Below, piece after piece: positions 58,423 to 64,000 of a stretch of DNA of 64,000 nucleotides. The notes beneath the pieces are model-generated. The model had not been told where the DNA came from, searched no databases, and worked only from the letters and a program-made list of their open reading frames with translations. The stretch's first letter is position 1, and each line of letters begins with the position of its first letter. Source of the DNA: Neobacillus niacini (GTDB lineage Bacteria > Bacillota > Bacilli > Bacillales > Cytobacillaceae); contig NZ_BAWM01000006.1 in NCBI RefSeq assembly GCF_000759675.1, positions 62,001 through 126,000 on the forward strand. Reading direction: 5' to 3'. Position numbers and translations under genes: made by a program.

Positions 58423-59401
58423 TCCACCAAGCTTTACGTGGGTGAGACCTGAGAGCGGGGAAGTTTCTAAGGTTCATGAATGGATTCAGCCGATTACTGC
58501 TATTACTGATCCTGAAGAGAGCAAGAACGCAGAGGTGGTGATCCTCGGTGTTCCGTTGTCCCGTTCTTCCATTAGTGCTTCAGGAGCATCTGAATTTCCT
58601 GAAGCCTTCAGACGCTCATGGCGGAGCTTTGCTACTTATAATCTTGACGATGATGTCGATTTGTCAGAAATGACTGTACTTGACGCCGGAGATGTTCAGA
58701 TGCATGTGACGGATATTGGTAAATGTCATGATAACATCATACAGGCATCTGCATTGGTGCATAGCCATTTTCATAGTTCGAAGGTGTGTGGTATTGGTGG
58801 TGACCATTCGATTACAGCGATGATGGTGAAGGGATTGCACGAGGCAAAGCCTACTGAAAAGATTGGGATCTTACAATTTGATACCCATTTTGATTTAAGA
58901 GATATGTCAGATAATGGTCCTTCTAATGGAACTCCCATGCGCAATTTAATTGAGAGCGGTGTGGTAGAAGGCAGCAATATGTATAACATAGGTCTGCATG
59001 GATTTTTTAATACGAAGGATTTAAAACAGTATGCTGATGAAAAAGGCGTCAACTATTTCACTCTTCGTGAAACAAGAAAGAAGGGCGTCGAGGCAACTGT
59101 GTTGCAGTGCTTAAAGGAATTATCTTCAAAGGTTGACACCATCTACTTAACCGTAGATATGGATGTTCTCGATATTGCCTATGCTCCAGGGGTACCGGCC
59201 TCAACGCCGGGGGGCATGACAACCGCCGAGCTGCTTGAAGGGGTACTTGCAGCAGGGAGGCACCCAAAAGTCAAAGCAATGGACATCGTCTGCCTTGATC
59301 CACTGAAAGACACTTTAGTCCAACCAACAATAAAAATTGGAACACACGTTTTCTTAACCTTCCTTACTGGTGTCATGCTTCAGCAGAATGCTAGCATATA
59401 G
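58394..59401 (+). CDS. hutG: Formimidoylglutamase
   Basis: A 335-residue arginase-family enzyme hydrolysing formimidoyl-glutamate to glutamate and formamide. The binuclear Mn site is complete: GIGGDHSITAMM (His), LQFDTHFDLRD (Asp, His, Asp; Thr replaces the usual Ala) and LTVDMDVLDIAYAPGVPAS (two Asp). TTG 58394 follows GGGGAGGTC, and the start lies within the last 29 bases of hutI. The transporter gene follows after a gap holding the dispersed repeat. Confidence 0.94.
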   Translation: MKSFLYPTINPPSFTWVRPESGEVSKVHEWIQPITAITDPEESKNAEVVILGVPLSRSSISASGASEFPEAFRRSWRSFATYNLDDDVDLSEMTVLDAGDVQMHVTDIGKCHDNIIQASALVHSHFHSSKVCGIGGDHSITAMMVKGLHEAKPTEKIGILQFDTHFDLRDMSDNGPSNGTPMRNLIESGVVEGSNMYNIGLHGFFNTKDLKQYADEKGVNYFTLRETRKKGVEATVLQCLKELSSKVDTIYLTVDMDVLDIAYAPGVPASTPGGMTTAELLEGVLAAGRHPKVKAMDIVCLDPLKDTLVQPTIKIGTHVFLTFLTGVMLQQNASI

Positions 59402-59430
59402 ATAGCGGTTGATATCGAATAGATAGCTAC

Positions 59431-59479
59431 GGTGACAGGCACCACTAAAAGACATTTGTCCACCCTGGGTGGACAAATG
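59431..59479. repeat. Dispersed two-hairpin repeat, copy 4
   Basis: GGTGACAGGCACC (59431-59443), then the perfect 12-bp stem CATTTGTCCACC (59453-59464) / GGTGGACAAATG (59468-59479) with loop CTG. It lies between hutG and the YjiH-type gene and could act as a processing or termination hairpin. Confidence 0.88.
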
Positions 59480-59531
59480 GTTGTAAGAGAAAATGAATTA
59501 AGGGAATTAATTTGAACAAGGGGGATTGGGT

Positions 59532-60869
59532 ATGGAAAATCAATCATTACAACAGGTACAGCATCCAGAATTGCAGAATAGTCATATGTTGAATGTAATG
59601 AAATTCTTTATTTTTAGTGCGATTGGTATTTTTGTATTTTTTGTTCCTGTTAATTTAAATGGCAAGTCTTCAATTATGCTGGATCATTTTGTATCATATA
59701 TTCAACTTGCGGTACCAGGTGTTTTACCCTATTATGCATTACTGGTCATTCTATTAGGGGCGGTATACCCTTTTGTGACGAAGTCCTGGAATAAAGATGT
59801 TGTGACCACAGTGTTTTCAATTCTGAAAATTTTTGGACTTGTTGCTGCAATTATGCTTGTGTTTAATTTTGGTCCGAAATGGTTTTTTGATCCTAATATG
59901 GCTCCATTCCTTTTTAACAAACTTGTGATTTCTGTTGGACTGTTAGTCCCAATTGGCTCTGTTTTTCTCGCTCTATTAGTAGGATATGGTTTGCTTGAAT
60001 TTATCGGAATATTCATGCAACCGGTGATGAGGCCGATTTGGAAAACACCGGGAAGATCAGCAATTGATGCTGTAGCCTCCTTTGTAGGCAGCTACTCCAT
60101 TGGTCTTTTAATTACCAACCGTGTTTTTAAAGAAGGTAAATATACAATAAAAGAAGCAGCAATTATTGCAACGGGTTTTTCAACTGTTTCGGCAACCTTT
60201 ATGATCGTTGTCGCGAAGACATTGAATCTAATGGAAGTATGGAACGCTTATTTTTGGGTTACCTTTGTTGTAACTTTCATCGTTACCGCTATTACAGTTA
60301 GAATCTGGCCGCTAAATAAAATGAGTGATTCTTATTATCAGGGCATGAAGGGTGACGAAGAGAATATTATCAAAAAAGACCGTGTTAAAACAGCATGGAA
60401 AGAAGCGATGATCACGGCTGATCAATCTTCAAGCTTAGGTAAAAATATCTGGGACAACCTTAAAGATGGCTTTATTATGACAATGGGTATATTGCCATCT
60501 ATCATGTCAGTTGGTTTACTTGGGCTAATATTAGCAGAGTTTACCCCAGTATTTGATTGGTTGGGGTATATTTTCTATCCATTCACAGCTCTCGTGCAAC
60601 TTCCTGAACCAATGCTGGCAGCAAAAGCAAGCGCGGTCTCAATTGCAGAAATGTTCTTGCCAGCTCTGTTAGTTACCAAGGCTGCTATTGTTACCAAGTT
60701 TGTTATCGCTGTTGTTTCAGTATCATCGATTATCTTTTTCTCAGCTGTAGTACCGTGTATTTTATCGACAGAAATTCCCCTTACTATTGGAAAACTCGTC
60801 GTCATTTGGTTCGAAAGGGTAGTATTCACCATTCTCCTTACAGCACCTATTGCTTTCTTAATTCTATAA
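59532..60869 (+). CDS. YjiH-family membrane protein (probable hut transporter)
   Basis: A 445-residue polytopic protein with about ten helices, containing the nucleoside-recognition/Gate-type repeats (YALLVILLGAVYPFV near the start, GFIMTMGILPSIMSVGLLG later) of the YjiH family. Relatives often sit beside histidine-degradation genes in Firmicutes, so uptake of histidine, urocanate or a related compound, or efflux of a product, is inferred. ATG 59532 follows AAGGGGG at good spacing. It is the last gene of the hut region, with a strong terminator. Confidence 0.83.
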   Translation: MENQSLQQVQHPELQNSHMLNVMKFFIFSAIGIFVFFVPVNLNGKSSIMLDHFVSYIQLAVPGVLPYYALLVILLGAVYPFVTKSWNKDVVTTVFSILKIFGLVAAIMLVFNFGPKWFFDPNMAPFLFNKLVISVGLLVPIGSVFLALLVGYGLLEFIGIFMQPVMRPIWKTPGRSAIDAVASFVGSYSIGLLITNRVFKEGKYTIKEAAIIATGFSTVSATFMIVVAKTLNLMEVWNAYFWVTFVVTFIVTAITVRIWPLNKMSDSYYQGMKGDEENIIKKDRVKTAWKEAMITADQSSSLGKNIWDNLKDGFIMTMGILPSIMSVGLLGLILAEFTPVFDWLGYIFYPFTALVQLPEPMLAAKASAVSIAEMFLPALLVTKAAIVTKFVIAVVSVSSIIFFSAVVPCILSTEIPLTIGKLVVIWFERVVFTILLTAPIAFLIL

Positions 60870-60875
60870 TAGAAA

Positions 60876-60911
60876 AACTGTTCCTTTATATCGGGGGAAC
60901 AGTTTTTTTTG
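60876..60911 (+). terminator. Terminator of the hut region
   Basis: AACTGTTCC (60876-60884) pairs with GGAACAGTT (60896-60904), followed by a T-run. Confidence 0.93.
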
Positions 60912-60940
60912 AAAGTTTAATAAAAATGCACTTATTATTT

Positions 60941-60987
60941 GGTGACAGGCTCCACTAAAATACAAATGTCCACCTCAGGAGGATGTT
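60941..60987. repeat. Dispersed two-hairpin repeat, copy 5 (degenerate)
   Basis: GGTGACAGGCTCC (60941-60953), followed at the usual distance by AAATGTCCACCTCAGGAGG. The second stem is only partly kept. Confidence 0.7.
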
Positions 60988-61068
60988 TTTTATTGTCGAA
61001 GAATGGATTTTGGGGTGCTATGAGTATACTACTATTTTAAGGAAATTTTTTGTCTTGGAGTGATTCTA

Positions 61069-61851
61069 GTGTCGATGTTGGAGCATGATGGTGGAAGCTT
61101 ATATTTTTCCGTTAAGGGTGATGGCACACCGATTGTTTTTATCCATCCACCGCTATTGACGAGTGAAAATTTTAGATATCAAATGGATGAACTATCTCAT
61201 GATTTTAAAGTGATTTCTTTTGATATAAGAGGGCATGGAAGAAGCCAGTATTCAACTAAACCGATTACGTATCCATTAATTGTTGAAGATATTAAACATT
61301 TATTAGATCATTTAGGGATAGAAAGAGCTTACTTATGCGGATATTCGACAGGAGCTTCTATTGCCTTAGAATTTATACTGACTTATTCCGACAGAGCCTT
61401 TGGTAGCATTTTAGTTAGTGGAATGTCGGAAGTGAGTGATTTTTATATGAAGAAAAGGATTTCTTTAGCCATTAAACTTGCAAATCCTAGGACACTTTCT
61501 TTTCTGGCACATGCTATTACAAGGGGAAATTCCGATACAAAAGAGACGTTTAGAAGATTGTACAATGAAGCAGTTAAAGGTAATGCCCAAAATATTAAAC
61601 AATATTACCAATATTGTTTGAAATTTAATTGTACGAGTCAGCTAGAAAATATTGTACTTCCAATATTATTGGTCTATGGTAAGAAAGATAAATCATTTCA
61701 TCGCTATGCCAATTTATTAAGAGAAAAATTGCCATGTAATGAATTAAAGTTCCTTTCTAAAGAAAAACATCAGATACCTACAAAGGCAGCGGGAGAATTA
61801 AACCAATTGATTATCGATTTTGTTCAACTACCTAACGAGAAAAAAAGCTAA
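61069..61851 (+). CDS. Alpha/beta hydrolase
   Basis: A 260-residue alpha/beta-hydrolase fold enzyme. The oxyanion region is IVFIHPPLLTSENF, the FDIRGHGRSQYS strand follows, the nucleophile elbow is GYSTGAS (Ser in about position 96), and the catalytic His is in KEKHQIPTKA near residue 235, with an Asp at GKKDKSFH. GTG 61069 has GGAG eight bases upstream; GTG 61060 and ATG 61075 are alternatives. The substrate cannot be told. It converges with the PAP2 gene with only ten bases between and no obvious terminator. Confidence 0.85.
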   Translation: MSMLEHDGGSLYFSVKGDGTPIVFIHPPLLTSENFRYQMDELSHDFKVISFDIRGHGRSQYSTKPITYPLIVEDIKHLLDHLGIERAYLCGYSTGASIALEFILTYSDRAFGSILVSGMSEVSDFYMKKRISLAIKLANPRTLSFLAHAITRGNSDTKETFRRLYNEAVKGNAQNIKQYYQYCLKFNCTSQLENIVLPILLVYGKKDKSFHRYANLLREKLPCNELKFLSKEKHQIPTKAAGELNQLIIDFVQLPNEKKS

Positions 61852-61861
61852 GAAACTAAAT

Positions 61862-62419
61862 TTATCTTAAGGAAATGAAACGATTGTAGGTATGGATTAC
61901 GCGTGTAATAAAGGGTTCCCAAATGCGGGAAGTAAAGTTAACACATATAGCAACTATACTGCCTATCAATGCGCTGCCTAAAATATCAGAGGGATAATGC
62001 TGTCCCATCCAAATACGAGATATACCTGATAAGAACGCTAATACGGACAAGATGTAACCTAATATGCGCTTGTAAAGAAGGACTGAAATGGCAACTGAAA
62101 AAGCTATAGTCGTGTGTTTACTAGGAAAGGTAGAATCTTTTTTTGAAGGCACTGGTGCTAATAGATTTACCCTTTTCTTTGAAAATGGACGAGGTTTGAA
62201 GTAAATCAATTTAATCAAACTTGTGATCAGTAATGTTATAATGGCAGAAATTCCAGCAAGTGATGTGATTCTTTTATAAAAATTATCTTGAAGCCACATA
62301 ATTACCAACAAAAACACAAATACATATCGGAGTTTTTTAGAAACCATGATCATAAAAATATCAACAGAACGATACTTTCCAGTGAATTGATTTAATGCTC
62401 TAAATATTTTGTCGTCCAT
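61862..62419 (-). CDS. PAP2-family phosphatase (BcrC-like undecaprenyl-diphosphatase)
   Basis: A 185-residue membrane phosphatase with five or six helices. The three PAP2 motifs are KLIYFKPRP, PSKHTT (usually PSGH; Gly is Lys here) and SRIWMGQHYPSDILG, giving the catalytic His pair and Arg. The size and N-terminus (MDDKIFRALNQF) match BcrC/YwoA proteins that recycle undecaprenyl diphosphate for cell-wall synthesis and give bacitracin resistance. ATG at 62419 has GGAGGCATTAT upstream. Confidence 0.88.
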   Translation of the reverse strand: MDDKIFRALNQFTGKYRSVDIFMIMVSKKLRYVFVFLLVIMWLQDNFYKRITSLAGISAIITLLITSLIKLIYFKPRPFSKKRVNLLAPVPSKKDSTFPSKHTTIAFSVAISVLLYKRILGYILSVLAFLSGISRIWMGQHYPSDILGSALIGSIVAICVNFTSRIWEPFITRVIHTYNRFISLR

Positions 62420-62644
62420 GATAATGCCTCCTTAAATTGTGCTGACAATATTTTTTCCATAATACAATTAAATATGTAAGCGGTTTCTTTTTGAAAATTC
62501 GGGAAATTATTTTGTATTTCTTGGGAAAGCGCAAGAACAGACATTTCCTGAGTTATGATGTCAAATATTGTTGTCGTAATAAAGATGGGAACATTGTTAA
62601 TCAGGCAGAATAGAGTGTTTTTTCGAAAATAGAGAGGAATAAGT

Positions 62645-63139
62645 ATGAAAATTGTCGTACTTTAAGATACACATCTTACAAAAAGAAAAAAGGGCTTGCC
62701 GACTAGATTATTAGAAGAATTGAAAAATGTCGAAATCATTTTCCATGCAGGTGATTGGCTAACCATTGATGTCTATCATGAGTTGCAGACGTATGCAAGA
62801 GTGGAAGGTGTCTATGGAAATGTGGATGATGAGGAAATAATCGGATTATTACCTTCAAAGAAAATTGTAGAAGTGGGTGGTTTTACGATTGGTATTACCC
62901 ATGGACATGGAAAGGGAAAAACAACTGAAAAACGTGCCATCGCAGCATTTGAAGGGGAGAAAGTAGACTGCATTATCTTTGGACATTCTCATATACCTGT
63001 AAAGAGGTTTGAAGGGGACATATTAATTTTCAACACAGGTTCGCCAACAGACAAAAGAAGACAGAAGTTGTTTTCTTTTGGGGTGATCACCTTAAGTGAT
63101 AAAATAATAGCAGAACATATATTTTTTAATGAAGAGTAG
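62645..63139 (+). pseudogene. YfcE-type metallophosphoesterase interrupted by a nonsense codon
   Basis: From ATG 62645 (GAGAGGAAT upstream) the frame reads MKIVVL, then a TAA at 62663-62665, then DTHLTKRKKGLP and a complete YfcE/YsnB-type phosphodiesterase: HAGDW, VYGNVDDEE, ITHGHGKG and FGHSHIPV, all metal-binding motifs intact. The family N-terminus is MKIVVLSDTH, so the stop replaces the Ser codon (TCA to TAA fits one base change). Restart at TTG 62696 would lack the first metal ligand (DTH), so the gene is probably inactive unless the stop is a sequencing error. Confidence 0.88.
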
Positions 63140-63163
63140 AAAAGATTGGAAGGTGAGAAAACA

Positions 63164-63406
63164 ATGGCAAAAGAAGTAATCGTCTATACCACAAATGACT
63201 GTATAGAGTGCACAATGGTAAAAAAAGTCCTTACTGAGGAAGGTATTTCTTTTGAGGTGAGGGATATTTCAACAAACGCTGACTATCAACAAGAAGTGGA
63301 GAAGTACGGCTTTCTAGGTGTTCCGGTTACCGTGTTAGGAAATAAAGTAGTAAAAGGTTTTACAAATGAACTAATGGAAATAATGGAAATAGCAAAAAAG
63401 AGCTGA
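63164..63406 (+). CDS. Glutaredoxin-like (NrdH-type) protein
   Basis: An 80-residue thioredoxin-fold protein with the CxxC motif in YTTNDCIECTMVKKVL (Cys at about 14 and 17), the cis-Pro segment GVPVTVLGNK and GFTNELM at the end, matching NrdH/glutaredoxin-like proteins that reduce ribonucleotide reductase or other disulfides. ATG 63164 follows AAGGTGAG, 24 bases after the phosphoesterase remnant, so they were probably one operon. Its stop codon forms part of the bidirectional terminator. Confidence 0.88.
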   Translation: MAKEVIVYTTNDCIECTMVKKVLTEEGISFEVRDISTNADYQQEVEKYGFLGVPVTVLGNKVVKGFTNELMEIMEIAKKS

Positions 63407-63428
63407 TTTTTTTTAGTCAGCTCTTTTG
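63396..63428. terminator. Bidirectional terminator
   Basis: AAAAGAGCTGA (63396-63406) pairs with TCAGCTCTTTT (63417-63427), with T-rich stretches on both strands, between two convergent genes. Confidence 0.9.
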
Positions 63429-63434
63429 TTATTT

Positions 63435-64000
63435 TTAAAAACCTGCTAGCTTTTTCGCATAAAGCATATTAGTTTTTAGAATCTCATAGTAAATCTCCGG
63501 ATATCCAGCTACTAAAGCAATTTCGTGTGATGGATTGCAATGGTCGATTTCTGAAATCCAGATATCACCTAATTCTCCAATAGTAATATCTACAGCAGTA
63601 TTTGCAAAATGTACACCCATACTTTCTATTTCCTTAACCGTATCAATAGCAATATGGTGCAATTCCTCATAGGTCAAGGAGGCATGCAAATCACTTTGCT
63701 GCAAGAAATTTTTTACCATTTCTTTTTCAAATTTGACCAATGGCAGTAATTTGCCATCATTCTTTTCAGATTGATCGCCTCTGGTAAAAGAGCCCATTAC
63801 CTTCCATTGACCTGAATGGTCTTTGACCGTAATAATCCTTATGGTGATGGTACGATAACCGGTTACATCAATAGATTCCTGGATGATGTATTCTCCCTCT
63901 TTAAAATATTTACTAAAGATAGAATAGGCTTGATCCCGATTATTAATATTAAAATTCTTGGTTTCCATATTTCTTAGATTTGTCATTCCGAGAGAGTTAG
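63435..64000 (-). CDS. YheC/YheD-like ATP-grasp protein (5' end outside window)
   Basis: The visible 183 or more residues resemble the C-terminal half of YheC/YheD-type spore-coat-associated ATP-grasp proteins: YIIQESIDVTGYRTITIRI (usually iQ-x-ID), DHSGQWKVMGSFTRG, VHFANTAVDITIGELGDIW and ISEIDHCNPSHE at the metal site, where the family has EVN. The frame stays open to the window edge before the ATG at 63986, which has no good ribosome binding site, so the gene very likely begins outside. The changed metal-site residues (EID for EVN) suggest a diverged member. Confidence 0.6.
   Translation of the reverse strand, partial: NSLGMTNLRNMETKNFNINNRDQAYSIFSKYFKEGEYIIQESIDVTGYRTITIRIITVKDHSGQWKVMGSFTRGDQSEKNDGKLLPLVKFEKEMVKNFLQQSDLHASLTYEELHHIAIDTVKEIESMGVHFANTAVDITIGELGDIWISEIDHCNPSHEIALVAGYPEIYYEILKTNMLYAKKLAGF

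Overview
The window looks like a chromosome segment of a spore-forming Bacillaceae bacterium (Bacillus/Neobacillus type, phylum Bacillota). This rests on low GC content, strong AGGAGG-type ribosome binding sites, frequent TTG and GTG starts, and genes typical of that group: a Tgl spore-coat transglutaminase, a CotSA-like glycosyltransferase, a KinA/E-type histidine kinase, an SasA/RelP alarmone synthetase and a germination permease remnant.

Layout. (1) 1-8.8 kb: one tightly overlapping cobalamin operon, all on the + strand: ABC ATPase-CbiZ fusion (5' end outside the window), cbiB, cobD, cobU, cobQ, cobS, a CobC-type phosphatase, a degenerate second CobU, a PduO-type adenosyltransferase, and a CblT/CblS-like pair. 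The last two import and phosphorylate alpha-ribazole, which explains why no cobT is present. (2) 8.9-13.2 kb: a class A PBP, a lone holin-like protein, a small membrane protein and a PAS histidine kinase. (3) 13.3-24.3 kb: a catabolic cluster (acyl-CoA dehydrogenase, two SDRs, a HadA/HadB-like hydratase pair, TetR regulator, acyl-CoA ligase, R2lox oxidase, aldehyde and alcohol dehydrogenases). It reads as alcohol to aldehyde to acid to acyl-CoA followed by beta-oxidation. It has two matching 22-bp palindromes, remnants of a thiolase and a class II aldolase, and two tandem-repeat arrays of 52 bp and 21 bp.

(4) 24.6-28.5 kb: Mn-dependent pyrophosphatase, MerR regulator, CNNM/MpfA-type transporter and a ketopentenoate hydratase-like enzyme. 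(5) 28.7-37 kb: a copper cassette of CopC, CopD, a giant six-domain multicopper oxidase with a permuted copper-site order and only one complete site, and a large secreted beta-rich partner. This is the strongest candidate for a poorly described system. (6) 37-46.5 kb: small membrane and hypothetical genes, Tgl, a TetR with repeated TGAAC operators, SasA/RelP, CsoR, a flavodoxin-like protein, SRAP/YedK, an ATP-grasp ligase, an MFS transporter and a germination permease fragment. (7) 46.7-52.1 kb: a spore-surface polysaccharide-like group: kinase-like protein with a basic RG-rich tail, CotSA-like glycosyltransferase, HipA-like kinase, GalU, and UDP-glucose dehydrogenase. (8) 53.7-60.9 kb: an AraC-type regulator with a pseudo-receiver domain followed by hutU-hutI-hutG and a YjiH-family transporter, without hutH. 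(9) 61-64 kb: hydrolase, PAP2 phosphatase, a metallophosphoesterase broken by a nonsense codon, a glutaredoxin-like protein and the end of a YheC/YheD-like gene.

A dispersed two-hairpin repeat (GGTGACAGGCACC followed by a TGTCCACC/GGTGGACA palindrome) occurs between genes at about 43.4, 46.4, 52.3, 59.4 and 60.9 kb. All functional calls are from reading the sequence and family knowledge; no database search was run.
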